Positions 1 through 8,276 are shown, counted from the stretch's first letter. The stretch: DNA of 64,000 nt from DASSQJ01 sp963726295 (GCA_963726295.1 CAVSBW010000011.1:124001-188000), one strand, 5' to 3'. Notes: generated by a model not told the origin, from the letters alone. Translations and numbers: made by a program.

Positions 1-672
1 GCCGCCAGGATCACCCTGGCCGCCGGGGAGTCCGTGCGGGCCGAGGCCGGCGCCATGCTGGCCATGACGAACGGCCTCGAAATGCAGACGTCCACCCAGG
101 GCGGGGTGATGAAGGGCCTGCGCCGTGCGGTGCTCGGCGGCGAGTCGTTCTTCATGAACACCTTCACCGCCCAGCGCGACGGTGCGCAGCTCTACGTCGC
201 GCCGCCACTGCCCGGGGACGTCGTCGCGTGGCCGGTCCGCGGGGCGCTCTTCGTCCAGTCCGGGTCGTTCCTCGCGTCCAGCGCCGGTGTCGACGTCGAC
301 ACCCACTGGGGCGGCGCCAAGACCTTCTTCAGCCGCGAGGGGCTCTTCATCCTGCGGGTCTCGGGCCAGGGCGACGTCGTCCTCTCGAGCTACGGCGCCA
401 TCCACGCCGTCGACCTCGCGCCCGGGGAGGTCTTCACCGTCGACACCGGGCACATGGTCGCCTGGACCGAGGGCGTCGGCTACGCGGTGCGGAAGGTCGG
501 CTCGTGGAAGTCGACGTTCTTCTCCGGCGAGGGATTCGTCTGCGACCTCACCGGACCGGGCCGCATCTACCTCCAGACCCGCAGCCAGGACGCCTTCCTC
601 GGCTGGCTCATCCCGAAGCTGCCGAAGCCGTCCAACGGGAGCGGAGGCGGCGGCTTCAGCTTCGGCGACTGA
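1..672 (+). CDS. AIM24 / TIGR00266-family protein, 5' end outside window
   Basis: The reading frame is open from base 1, and the first visible residues (LAAGESVRAEAGAMLAM) match the region just after the usual N-terminus of AIM24/TIGR00266 proteins, so the true start lies upstream of the window. The body is a beta-rich fold with repeated glycine-aromatic turns (FFSREGLFILRVSGQG, WKSTFFSGEG) and a Gly-rich tail (SGGGGFSFGD), as in this family. The family is related to mitochondrial AIM24; its bacterial role is not established and no catalytic residues are visible. The gene converges on the ferredoxin gene at 691-909 and shares a hairpin with it. Family assignment is confident; function is unknown. 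Confidence 0.85.
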   Translation, partial: AARITLAAGESVRAEAGAMLAMTNGLEMQTSTQGGVMKGLRRAVLGGESFFMNTFTAQRDGAQLYVAPPLPGDVVAWPVRGALFVQSGSFLASSAGVDVDTHWGGAKTFFSREGLFILRVSGQGDVVLSSYGAIHAVDLAPGEVFTVDTGHMVAWTEGVGYAVRKVGSWKSTFFSGEGFVCDLTGPGRIYLQTRSQDAFLGWLIPKLPKPSNGSGGGGFSFGD

Positions 673-693
673 CGCGGCAGGGAGCCCGCGTCA
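670..693. terminator. Bidirectional hairpin spanning both convergent stop codons
   Basis: TGACGCGG (670-677) pairs perfectly with CCGCGTCA (686-693) around an 8-nt loop. The stop codon of the plus-strand AIM24-like gene (670-672) and that of the minus-strand ferredoxin gene (691-693) form the two outer ends of the stem. There is no T-tract, which is usual for actinobacterial terminators. Confidence 0.5.
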
Positions 694-909
694 GGGCTGG
701 TCGGACCAGTAGAGGGCTCGGGCGGGGCAGAAGCGGATGGCGGTCTCGCCCGGCTCGTCCGGCACCTGCGGCTGGTCGACCACCGGGTAGCCGTGGTCGT
801 CGAGCCGGAAGCGACCCTCGAGGAGGGTGGCGCAGATGCCGTGGCCGGTGCAGGCGATCCGGTCGACCCGCAGCTCACGGGTGCCGCGGACGTCAGGCGC
901 GGTGGACAC
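691..909 (-). CDS. Small 3Fe-4S-type ferredoxin (72 aa)
   Basis: A 72-residue ferredoxin. It shows the pattern CTGHGIC followed about 35 residues later by FCPARAL, giving three cysteines. This is the layout of small actinobacterial ferredoxins that carry a [3Fe-4S] cluster and usually feed monooxygenases or flavoproteins. The GTG start at 909 has a GAGGAG ribosome-binding site 8 nt upstream. The first 17 nt overlap the end of the NuoF-like gene (893-2014), so the two are translationally linked and the ferredoxin probably exchanges electrons with that flavoprotein. It is the last gene of the ApbE operon. Confidence 0.88.
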   Translation of the reverse strand: MSTAPDVRGTRELRVDRIACTGHGICATLLEGRFRLDDHGYPVVDQPQVPDEPGETAIRFCPARALYWSDQP

Positions 910-2014
910 GGTGGCCACTCCTCTGGCTCGGGCACGACCCGGACGCGTGGGCGGCCAGGTGGGGCTCGAGGACCCGCAGCGCGCTGCCGGCGAACCTCCC
1001 GACGCCGTCGGGGAAGCGGCAGGCGCCCCGGCCGGGCAGGAGGCCCGCGGCCGCACGGACCGCCGCCAGCTCGCGCGTCGTCGGCGTCTCGACCAGCCGC
1101 CGCCACGCCTCGGCCACCGACGGCACCCCGAACATGCAGGGACCGCACTGGCCCGCCGTCTCGCCCGCGGCATAGGTGAGGAAGCTCGTGACCACGTCGA
1201 GGGGGCAGCGGCTGGGGTCGAGGACGTCGACGACACCCGGCCCGAGGGCGCCGCCGTGGCGGGCGAGGGCACGGGTGGACCACACCGTGCCGCGGGCGTC
1301 GTCGGCGCTGAGGAGGACGCCGCCGAGCCCCCCGACGACCACGTGCTCCCAGCCGGGGTCGGGCCTGGCGGCGTCGAGCAGGTCGGCGAGCGGCACGCCG
1401 GCCTCGGTGTCGAGCACCCCGGGCCGGGCCACTGCACCGGTGAGGGCCACCAGGCGTGGGCCGGGCTCCAGGGCGGTACCGAAGGAGCGGAACCACGCCG
1501 ACCCCCGCTCGACCACCTGGGCGATGCGCCAGACCGTCTCCGCGTTGAGCACCACCGTCGCCGGTACCCGGCGGCCCGCCTGGTCCCGGCCGCCCATGAC
1601 GAACGGCCGGCGCTTGGTCATCGGTCGGGCCAGGCCGCCGTTGGCGAGCGAGATGAGCGAGGTCTCCTCGGACGAGACGTAACGGTCGGGTACCTCGAGG
1701 ACGTCGAGGCCGGCCCGTCCGAGGGCGTGCGCGGTCATCGACCCCCGGTGGGCCGCGAACCGCACCTGGCGCCGCCGTCCCCCGCCCGAGACCAGCCGTG
1801 CCCCGTGGACGAGCTCGTCGAGGTGGTGCTCGACGACGTAGCCGTCCTTGACCGCGCCGATCTCGCCGTCGCAGGCGTTGACCACGAGGTGGGCGCGGTT
1901 CTCGTGCGCGGCCCGCACCTTGACGGAGGTGCTGAAGGCGGCGCCCCCACGTCCGGTGAGGCCCGCGGCGTCGAGCAGCCCGACCAGGTCGGAGGGGGTG
2001 TCGTCGCGGCTCAT
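893..2014 (-). CDS. NuoF-like (51-kDa subunit type) FMN/Fe-S oxidoreductase
   Basis: A 373-residue protein resembling the FMN- and NADH-binding subunit of complex I and related soluble dehydrogenases. The N-terminus carries the FMN loop GRGGAAFSTSVK (residues 21-32; GRGGAGFPTG-like in NuoF), followed by an SLBB-like region and a C-terminal Fe-S region with CGPC (290, 293) and a further Cys at 332. One of the four cysteines usual for the NuoF [4Fe-4S] site is not evident. The ATG start at 2014 overlaps the stop of the cytochrome gene (ATGA), and the ferredoxin follows with an overlap. It probably passes electrons between NAD(P)H or ferredoxin and the membrane cytochrome; direction and partner are inferred. 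Confidence 0.8.
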   Translation of the reverse strand: MSRDDTPSDLVGLLDAAGLTGRGGAAFSTSVKVRAAHENRAHLVVNACDGEIGAVKDGYVVEHHLDELVHGARLVSGGGRRRQVRFAAHRGSMTAHALGRAGLDVLEVPDRYVSSEETSLISLANGGLARPMTKRRPFVMGGRDQAGRRVPATVVLNAETVWRIAQVVERGSAWFRSFGTALEPGPRLVALTGAVARPGVLDTEAGVPLADLLDAARPDPGWEHVVVGGLGGVLLSADDARGTVWSTRALARHGGALGPGVVDVLDPSRCPLDVVTSFLTYAAGETAGQCGPCMFGVPSVAEAWRRLVETPTTRELAAVRAAAGLLPGRGACRFPDGVGRFAGSALRVLEPHLAAHASGSCPSQRSGHRVHRA

Positions 2015-2577
2015 GTCCACTCCTGCTCGAGCACCGACTCGCGGCGGGCCTGGTCGTGGTGGGGGAGGGCGAGCAACCGCCAGAGCACCGCGCCCACCCC
2101 GACGACGCCGCACAGCACCGTGGTGGTGAGCAGCAGCAGCTCGTTCGCGGTGCCGAGCACGAGGCCGTGGACGAGGGCCATGGGCCACAGGAGGTAGGAC
2201 GCGTAGTGCACGGCCCGCCAGGCTCGCTCGGGCAGCCGGTGGCGCCACCACGACGTCACGAGCACCGCCACGAGGACGTCGACGGCCAGCGTGCCGAGTC
2301 CGACCCAGAGGGTCTCGTAGTGGCTCGTGAACGGGACGATCGCCGAGATCACGTCGATGCTGACGTAGGTCTCGACCACCGCCGTGACGATGTGCACGGC
2401 GAGGAAGGCGACCATGCCGAGCGAGAGCCAGCGGTGCACGGCCATGACGACGGTGGCCTGCTCGCCGTGCGGCCGGCGGCGTCCGGACACGAGGGCTCCG
2501 AGGACGACGACCGCCGTGAGGAGCACGATGCTCGCGACGCCCGTGGCGCGGGACGCGTACCAGAGGGTCTCGTTCAC
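2011..2577 (-). CDS. Ferric-reductase-like transmembrane cytochrome b
   Basis: A 188-residue integral membrane protein with about six hydrophobic segments. Two segments each carry a pair of histidines (AVHRWLSLGMVAFLAVHIV and RAVHYASYLLWPMALVHG), the pattern of bis-heme ligation in the ferric reductase / YedZ (MsrQ) transmembrane fold. The GTG start at 2577 has GAGGAG upstream and overlaps the ApbE stop (GTGA); the 3' end overlaps the NuoF-like start (ATGA). It most likely moves electrons across the membrane between the cytosolic NuoF-like/ferredoxin pair and an external flavin or metal acceptor. No FAD or NAD domain is fused to it. Confidence 0.82.
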   Translation of the reverse strand: MNETLWYASRATGVASIVLLTAVVVLGALVSGRRRPHGEQATVVMAVHRWLSLGMVAFLAVHIVTAVVETYVSIDVISAIVPFTSHYETLWVGLGTLAVDVLVAVLVTSWWRHRLPERAWRAVHYASYLLWPMALVHGLVLGTANELLLLTTTVLCGVVGVGAVLWRLLALPHHDQARRESVLEQEWT

Positions 2578-3539
2578 CGGTCGCTCCTCCTCGTGGGGTC
2601 GGGCCATCCCGCAGTCGTGACGGTGCCGCCGGGGCCATCGAGTCGGGCGGGTATCCCGTTGGCGCGCAACCACTCGGGCGCGCTCTCGCCGAGGACGACT
2701 GCGGCGGTCGACGCGGCGTTGGCCTCCAGGGCGTTCGCGGCGACGCAGGTGACCTGGTCCCACACGGCGTCCGCCGTGCGTCCTGTGCGGGGGTCGAGGA
2801 TGTGGTGCCGCGACCCGCCCTTCGCGTCGCGCCACGTGCGGTGCCGGGTCGAGCTCGTGGTGATCCCCTGCCCGCTCACCAGCCCGACGACCTGGAGGGT
2901 GGCACCCGAGACGTCGTCGACGGCGACCTGCCAGCCCCCTTCCGGCGCCTCCCCGCTCAGCGCGATGTCGCCGCCGAGGTTCACGAGGAAGCCGCCGGGG
3001 AGCCGGTCGGCCAGCCGCGTGGCCAGCACGTCTGCCGCGTGCGCCTTGGCACTGGCCCCCAGGTCGAGCAGACACCCCTGTGGTACGTCGACCCGGTCGG
3101 TGACGGGGTCGATGGTGACGGTGCGCCAGCCGGGGACGGGCGTGGCCTCGCCCTCCGGGTCCGGCACGCGGGTGCGGTGGCGCAGGACGTCGATGTCGAC
3201 GTCGTAGCCGCTGCGCGCGACGGCACGTCCCACGGTCGGGTCGACCAGGCCGTCGGTGAGCCGGGCGGCCCGGAGGGCGGCGCGCAGGCTGCTCGCGAGC
3301 ACGGGGGAGGCCAGGGCGGACGCCGGGCCGCTCTCGGCCGCGCGCGCGAGCAGGCTGACCTCGGAGTCCGGACGGAAGCGGGACGCGGCGCGGTCGAGCG
3401 CGTCGACGTGCTCGCGCACGACGACGGTGGCCTCGTCCAGCGCCCAGGGCACGGTGGCCACGAGCCGGATGGTCGTGCCGATGGCCTCGAAGCTCGTCGC
3501 GACCGGGACGGGGCGGTCCGATGTGGTCCGGGAGGTCAC
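2574..3539 (-). CDS. apbE: FAD:protein FMN transferase (ApbE family)
   Basis: A 321-residue ApbE-family protein. ApbE transfers FMN from FAD onto a Thr/Ser of an acceptor protein. Family features visible include LDLGASAKAHAADVLA (usual GAIAKG-type flavin site), the glycine-rich NLGGDIALSG, and HHILDPRTGR with the Mg-binding Asp. No signal peptide or lipobox is seen, so a cytosolic location is possible although many ApbE proteins are exported. A GTG at 3539 was chosen because it lies 4 nt after the preceding small gene; there is no strong Shine-Dalgarno sequence. No protein with an FMN-binding (FMN_bind) domain or clear flavinylation motif is encoded nearby, so the acceptor is unknown. Confidence 0.85.
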   Translation of the reverse strand: MTSRTTSDRPVPVATSFEAIGTTIRLVATVPWALDEATVVVREHVDALDRAASRFRPDSEVSLLARAAESGPASALASPVLASSLRAALRAARLTDGLVDPTVGRAVARSGYDVDIDVLRHRTRVPDPEGEATPVPGWRTVTIDPVTDRVDVPQGCLLDLGASAKAHAADVLATRLADRLPGGFLVNLGGDIALSGEAPEGGWQVAVDDVSGATLQVVGLVSGQGITTSSTRHRTWRDAKGGSRHHILDPRTGRTADAVWDQVTCVAANALEANAASTAAVVLGESAPEWLRANGIPARLDGPGGTVTTAGWPDPTRRSDR

Positions 3540-3543
3540 GGCG

Positions 3544-3786
3544 TCACGACCCGCTGGTGCTCGACTGCGACGCCGTGCCGCCGGCCGAGAGGGTTCCCGA
3601 GGGGGAGAAGCCGGACGAGGACGTCGACGAGGTCGTGGTCGTCCCGGCCGCCGTCGTCGTCGTGGCCACGGTCGCCAGGTGGAGGCCGAGCCCACCCGCC
3701 GTCAGGGCAGCCGCGGCGACCGCCCCGGCGGTCCACAACCTGGCGCGGTGCAGGGCGCTGCGGCGGCGGTTCATCGTCATCACCAT
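3544..3786 (-). CDS. Small membrane-anchored Ser/Thr-rich protein, paralogue of the gene at 3903-4169
   Basis: An 80-residue protein with a basic N-terminus, one hydrophobic segment (about residues 18-40) and an outside-facing Ser/Thr/Gly tail. The stretch HLATVATTTTAAGTTTTSS resembles HLATDRATASAAGTTTSTS in the next upstream gene, so the two look like diverged paralogues. The start is uncertain: ATG codons at 3786, 3777 and 3771 are all in frame and none has a strong ribosome-binding site. It ends 4 nt before apbE. Function is unknown; position suggests a surface component or scaffold for the electron-transfer operon. Confidence 0.6.
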   Translation of the reverse strand: MVMTMNRRRSALHRARLWTAGAVAAAALTAGGLGLHLATVATTTTAAGTTTTSSTSSSGFSPSGTLSAGGTASQSSTSGS

Positions 3787-3902
3787 CTGTCGTCGGGGGT
3801 GGTTGCTGGTTCCACCATCCGGTCGGCGCCTGTGCTGTTCCTGTCACTCGTGGATGACGCCGCTGTGGTGTTCCTTCGAGGTCGCTGGGTGCTCGTGCCG
3901 GC

Positions 3903-4169
3903 TCAGGAGCCCTGCGAGCTCGACTGGCCGCCGCCGCCGCCGAAGAGCGGCGGCAGCACCTGCTGGAAACCCCCGCCGCTGCGCTGCCGGGGCTGCTGGG
4001 GAACGGTCTGCACCTCGCCGCGGTCCGAGGTCGACGTGGTGGTGCCCGCGGCGCTGGCCGTCGCCCGGTCGGTTGCCAGGTGGGCCGCGAGGGCGACGGC
4101 GCCGAGGGAGGTCGCGGTCAGCGCGGTCACGGTGACCGTGCGGGCGGTGCTGAGGGCACGGCTGGGCAT
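3903..4169 (-). CDS. Small membrane-anchored protein with Gln/Gly/Ser-rich tail
   Basis: An 88-residue protein that begins with ATG 4 nt after a strong AAGGAGG site. A single hydrophobic helix (about residues 12-32) is followed by a low-complexity exported tail rich in Gln, Gly and Ser (QPRQRSGGGFQQVLPPLFGG). It shares the HLAT...AAGTTT segment with the downstream small gene. It is the first gene of the minus-strand operon leading to apbE, the cytochrome, the NuoF-like protein and ferredoxin. No known domain is recognised and no flavinylation motif is obvious. Confidence 0.65.
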   Translation of the reverse strand: MPSRALSTARTVTVTALTATSLGAVALAAHLATDRATASAAGTTTSTSDRGEVQTVPQQPRQRSGGGFQQVLPPLFGGGGGQSSSQGS

Positions 4170-4237
4170 GACGCCTCCTTGGTGGACTGTGCGTCCACGA
4201 AAGCGCGCCCCGCTGTGGCGAGCCTGTGCCAGGACTG

Positions 4238-6835
4238 TCAGGGAGCCGGGCTGGTGCCGACCCGCTCGCGCTCCGGCGGCGCGGACGGCTCGGTGCCCAG
4301 GTCGCCGGCCTCGAGGCGGCGGCTCAGCTCGAGGCCCTCGATGTCGAGGTCGGGCAGCACACGGTCCAGCCAGCGCGGCAGGTACCACGCGCGGTCGCCG
4401 AGCAGGTGCATCAAGGCCGGAGTGAGGGTCATCCGGACCACGACGGCGTCGATGAGCACGCCGACCGCGAGCCCGAAGCCGATCGGCCGGACCATGACCA
4501 GGTGCGAGTAGGCGAACCCGAGGAACACGGAGCTCATGATGATCGCGGCGGCGGTCACGACCTTGGCCCCGTGGACGAACCCGGTGCGCACCGCCGTGCG
4601 GGAGTCCTCCCCGTGTGCCCGGGCCTCGTGCATCCCCGAGACGAGGAACATCTGGTAGTCCATGGCCAGCCCGAAGAGCACGCCGATGAGGATGATCGGC
4701 ATGAACGAGAGCAGCGGCCCGGGCTGGGTCACGCCGAAGAACGAGCCGAGCCAGCCCCACTGGTGCACCGCGGTCGTGGCCCCGAACGCGGCTCCCACGG
4801 TGAGGAGGAAGCCTCCGGTGGCGACGAGCGGCACGACGAGCGACCGGAAGACGACCATGAGGATCAGCACCGACAGGCCGACCACCACGAGGAGGTAGGT
4901 CGGGAGCGCGGCGGCGAGCCGGTCCGAGATCTCGATGTTGGCGACCGTCTGGCCGGTGAGCCCGACCTCGACGGCGGAGTGCCGGTCCAGGACCCCGGCC
5001 GCGGACTCGACGCCTGAGAGCGTCTCCCGGGTCGCGGCGTCGGCGGGGCCGGTGGTCGGAACCACCTGGAAGGCAAGGGTGTTCGTGTCATCGCTGACGC
5101 CGAAAGGCACCACGCTGCCGACGCCCTCGACCTGGGTGAGCTGCCTCACGACCTCGGCCTGCTGGTGCAGGACCTCGGCGTCGGTACGGGGTGGGTCCGT
5201 CTCGGGCAGCTCGGCGACGGCAACGACCGGACCGTTCATCCCGGGGCCGAACTCGTCGGCGATGGTGGAGTACGCGGTGTACGCGGACGACCCGGTGGGC
5301 TCGCTGCCGCCGTCGGGCAGGCCCAGCCGCATCGACGCCGCAGGGATGGCCATCACGCCGAGGAGGACGACGACACCCAGGACGGTGAGCCACGGCGCGC
5401 GCGTGACGAGCCGCACGAACCAGGCGCCGTGCTCCTCGTCGGCGTCGTGGCTGTGGCGGCCGGCCTCACTCACGTCGCCGGGCGTGGTGTAGCCGGCGGC
5501 GCGCCACGCCCGCCGGCTGATGACCCGCGTGCCCATGAGCCGCAGCACGGCCGGGCTCACGGTGACCGCGACGAGCACGGTCACGGCCACCGTGGCGGCG
5601 GCGACGAGACCCATCTCGGCGAGGATCGGGATCCCCGACAGCACGAGGGCGGCGAGGGCGATGACGACGGTCGTCCCCGCGAAGACGACGGCCGAGCCCG
5701 CGGTGGCCACCGAGCGCGCCACGGACTCGAGCAGCGGCACTCCGTGCAGCATGTTCGCCCGGTGCCGGTTGACGATGAAGAGCGCGTAGTCGATGCCGAC
5801 GGCCAGCCCGAGCATGAGCGCCAGCGCGGGCGTGGTGGTGTTCAGCTCGACGACCGAGGTCAGGGCCATCGCGCCGCCGAGGCCGACGCCCACACCGAGG
5901 AGGGCGACGAACAGCGGCAGCCCGGCCGCGACCAGGCTCCCCAGCACGAGGACCAGGACGAGGAGGGCCACGGCCAGGCCGATGACCTCGCCGGGACCGA
6001 TGAACTCGAGGGCCTGGGTGATCTCGACGCTGTAGGACGGCGTGACGCCCGCCGCCTCGAGGACGGGGTCGCCCTTCTCCGGGATGAGGTTGCGGTCCTC
6101 GGGGGGGACGGACTGCGCGTTCTCGTCGAACTGGACCTGCACGACGGCGGTGCTGCCGTCCTCGCTGACCAGCCGGACGCCCGACGACGCGTCGGCCACC
6201 GCCCGGCCGTCGCGGTACTGCTGCTCGCCGGCCCGGTACTGCGCCTCACCGTCGGTGAGGTCCTTCTCGCCCTGTTCGAGCTGAGCGCGGCCCTGAGCCA
6301 CCTGCTCCTCGAGCGCGGGGATGGAGGGGTCGTCGGGGTTGTCCTGCTTCAGCTGAGCGAGGTAGGCCTCCCCGGTCTGCAGCTGCGCTGTCGCCTCGTT
6401 CAGCTGCTCGCGTCCCGTGGTCACCCTGGTCCGGGCCTGGTCCAGCTCGGCGCGCGCCTCCTCCAGCCGGTCGGCCGAGGATGCCATCTGGTCCGCGGCG
6501 TCGAAGGGGTCGACCACGCGCTCGACGTGCGGCACCTGCTCCCACTGCGCGAACGCCTCGCGCACGGCCGCCTTCTGTGCGTCGGTGAACGGCTCGCCGT
6601 CGTCGGTGGTGAGGACGACCCGGCCGAATCCGCCAGCGGCGGAAGGGATCTCGTCACCCAGCTGGGCGAGGACCTTCTCGAAGCCGGTGCCGGGTATCGA
6701 GACCTGGCTGGTGAGGGGGCGGCCGATGGTGGCCGCGAGGGTGCCGACGATGCCGAGCAGGACGACCCAGACGGCGATGGTGCGCCAGGCGTGCGTGGCG
6801 GCCCAGCGGCCGAGGCGGTAGAGGAACGTGGACAT
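4238..6835 (-). CDS. MMPL/RND-family transporter
   Basis: An 865-residue inner-membrane exporter of the MMPL (mycobacterial membrane protein large) type. The N-terminal helix (about residues 15-35) is followed by a large extracytoplasmic region containing a long coiled coil (EEARAELDQARTRV through LEQGEKDLTDGEAQY), then two blocks of membrane helices with the motifs GIDYALFIVNRHR and AMDYQMFLVSGMHE characteristic of MMPL proteins. Two repeated halves are visible, and length is normal for the family. ATG at 6835 has GGAAGG upstream. It lies 22 nt after the TetR gene on the same strand, so it is very likely the TetR target. Substrates of such transporters are lipids or drugs; the one here cannot be read from sequence. 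Confidence 0.9.
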   Translation of the reverse strand: MSTFLYRLGRWAATHAWRTIAVWVVLLGIVGTLAATIGRPLTSQVSIPGTGFEKVLAQLGDEIPSAAGGFGRVVLTTDDGEPFTDAQKAAVREAFAQWEQVPHVERVVDPFDAADQMASSADRLEEARAELDQARTRVTTGREQLNEATAQLQTGEAYLAQLKQDNPDDPSIPALEEQVAQGRAQLEQGEKDLTDGEAQYRAGEQQYRDGRAVADASSGVRLVSEDGSTAVVQVQFDENAQSVPPEDRNLIPEKGDPVLEAAGVTPSYSVEITQALEFIGPGEVIGLAVALLVLVLVLGSLVAAGLPLFVALLGVGVGLGGAMALTSVVELNTTTPALALMLGLAVGIDYALFIVNRHRANMLHGVPLLESVARSVATAGSAVVFAGTTVVIALAALVLSGIPILAEMGLVAAATVAVTVLVAVTVSPAVLRLMGTRVISRRAWRAAGYTTPGDVSEAGRHSHDADEEHGAWFVRLVTRAPWLTVLGVVVLLGVMAIPAASMRLGLPDGGSEPTGSSAYTAYSTIADEFGPGMNGPVVAVAELPETDPPRTDAEVLHQQAEVVRQLTQVEGVGSVVPFGVSDDTNTLAFQVVPTTGPADAATRETLSGVESAAGVLDRHSAVEVGLTGQTVANIEISDRLAAALPTYLLVVVGLSVLILMVVFRSLVVPLVATGGFLLTVGAAFGATTAVHQWGWLGSFFGVTQPGPLLSFMPIILIGVLFGLAMDYQMFLVSGMHEARAHGEDSRTAVRTGFVHGAKVVTAAAIIMSSVFLGFAYSHLVMVRPIGFGLAVGVLIDAVVVRMTLTPALMHLLGDRAWYLPRWLDRVLPDLDIEGLELSRRLEAGDLGTEPSAPPERERVGTSPAP

Positions 6836-6857
6836 GGTGGCCTTCCGGGGCGGGTGG

Positions 6858-7490
6858 TCAGCGGGACGCGGTGAGCGCGTCGATGGCGGGGCGGAGGTGG
6901 CCGAGGGCCTCGGCGAGGACGTCGTGGAACGAGGGGCCGTCCGTCGCGCCGGCGGCAACCCGCCGCGCCCAGACCCGCATCGCCGCCTCGGCGGCGGAGA
7001 GGAGGGTGGCGGCGAGGGTGGCCACCTCGAGGTCGGTCGCACCCGGTCCGAGGCGGCCGCGCAGCCAGCCCTCGAACCAGTCGAGCCACGCGTGCAGCTC
7101 ACCGACCATGAGGGTACGGGCGTGGGGGCTGCTCTCCCCGGCCTCGGCGAGCACTCCCAGCCGCTCGACGAGGTCGAGGTCCACCGGGTCGTCGACGACC
7201 GCGAGCACGCTGGTGACGACGTCCTCGCCCGCGGGCCGCGTGTCGAGTCGGGCGCCGGCGGCCTCGAGCAGCTCGGCGACGCTCGCCGTGAGCACGGACT
7301 CGACGGAGGGGAAGTAGTTGAAGAAGGTCCGGCGCGAGACGCCGGCGCGCTCGGCCACCGCGTCCGCCGTCACGGCGTCGACCCCCTGCTCGCGCACGAT
7401 GCCGTACGCCGCCCGGGACAGGGACCGTGCGGTCTCCTCGCGCTTGCGCTCGCGCAGCGTGCTCGAGAGCGGGGTGGGAAGCCTGGTCAC
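6858..7490 (-). CDS. TetR/AcrR-family transcriptional repressor
   Basis: A 210-residue TetR-type regulator. The helix-turn-helix lies near residues 40-60 (ADAVAERAGVSRRTFFNYFPS), and the rest is a helical ligand-binding domain ending in ALGHLRPAIDALTASR. The GTG start at 7490 lies 6 nt after a TAGCCT -10 box, so the message is probably leaderless. Two adjacent 18-bp palindromes sit just upstream over the expected -35 region, which predicts autorepression and control of the co-transcribed MMPL exporter 22 nt downstream. The inducer is unknown. Confidence 0.92.
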   Translation of the reverse strand: MTRLPTPLSSTLRERKREETARSLSRAAYGIVREQGVDAVTADAVAERAGVSRRTFFNYFPSVESVLTASVAELLEAAGARLDTRPAGEDVVTSVLAVVDDPVDLDLVERLGVLAEAGESSPHARTLMVGELHAWLDWFEGWLRGRLGPGATDLEVATLAATLLSAAEAAMRVWARRVAAGATDGPSFHDVLAEALGHLRPAIDALTASR

Positions 7491-7496
7491 CCGGCG

Positions 7497-7502
7497 AGGC
7501 TA
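7497..7502 (-). promoter_or_regulatory. -10 box of the TetR-MMPL operon
   Basis: TAGCCT on the minus strand, 6 nt before the GTG start at 7490, matches the TAnnnT box expected for a leaderless actinobacterial gene. Confidence 0.6.
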
Positions 7503-7509
7503 CGACGTA

Positions 7510-7545
7510 TTTGCACCGTCGTGCAAATCTGCACCGGCATGCAGA
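7510..7545. promoter_or_regulatory. Two tandem 18-bp TetR-type operators
   Basis: TTTGCACCGTCGTGCAAA (7510-7527) and TCTGCACCGGCATGCAGA (7528-7545) abut exactly. Each is an inverted repeat of a 6-bp arm around a 6-bp centre (TTTGCA/TGCAAA and TCTGCA/TGCAGA), and they share the frame TnTGCACCGnCnTGCAnA. The first extends to an 8-bp perfect arm (7509-7528). They cover the spacer and -35 region upstream of the -10 at 7497-7502, the expected place for a repressor operator. Confidence 0.7.
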
Positions 7546-7634
7546 GGGTTGGAGCCTCCCCAGCGCGGCACTGCCGGCCCTCGTCCGCGGTGGCAGCCGC
7601 CTCGACCTGGCGGCGTCCAGGTCGTGGCCGCTGT

Positions 7635-8276
7635 CTACCTCGGCAGCGTGCGCCGGTCGAAGGTCAGGTGGGTGACCCCGCTGGGCGAGGTGACGGCCTC
7701 GATCGTGTAGTCGTCCTCGAGGGCCTCCAACCCGTCCCAGAGGCGTACGCCGCGCCCGAGGACGATCGGGACCTGCACCACGTGGAGGTGGTCGACCAGG
7801 CCAGCCGCCACGAAGTCGCGCACGACGGTGGGGCCGCCGCCGATCCGGACGTCGAGGCCGTCGGCGGCGGCGCGGGCGCGCTCCAGGGCCTCGGCGGGCC
7901 CGACGTCGAGGAAGTGGAACGTCGTGCCGCCCTCCATCGGCAACGGTGGCCTCGGGTGGTGCGTGAGAACGAATGTCGGCGTGTGGAACGGCGGGTCGGC
8001 CCCCCACCAGCCGGTCCAGTCCGGGTCGTCCTGCCACCCCGGCGGACCGAACTTGTTGGCCCCCATGATCTCGGCCCCGATGCCTTGGCTGTGGCGCTGG
8101 GCGAGCGCGTCGTCGACGCCGGAGGCCCCCTTCTCCTCGTCCCAGAAGCGCGTCGCGAACATCCACGTGTGGAGTCGCTGACCGGCATGGCCGAACGGCG
8201 CCTCCGCCGACTGGGGCTCGCCGGTGGCGAACCCGTCGAGGGAGATGGACAGGTTGTGGACCCGGGTCCGTGACAT
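7635..8276 (-). CDS. RibD C-terminal / dihydrofolate-reductase-like protein
   Basis: A 213-residue protein with the fold of the RibD C-terminal and DHFR-like reductases. N-terminal SISLDGFATG is the typical first strand, EIMGANKF the substrate loop, and VRIGGGPTVVRDFVAAGLVDHLHV the NADPH-binding GGG segment. ATG at 8276 has GAGGAG 6 nt upstream. It stands alone between the TetR promoter and the divergent LLM gene. Such proteins in actinobacteria are mostly uncharacterised reductases; the substrate cannot be given. Confidence 0.85.
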   Translation of the reverse strand: MSRTRVHNLSISLDGFATGEPQSAEAPFGHAGQRLHTWMFATRFWDEEKGASGVDDALAQRHSQGIGAEIMGANKFGPPGWQDDPDWTGWWGADPPFHTPTFVLTHHPRPPLPMEGGTTFHFLDVGPAEALERARAAADGLDVRIGGGPTVVRDFVAAGLVDHLHVVQVPIVLGRGVRLWDGLEALEDDYTIEAVTSPSGVTHLTFDRRTLPR

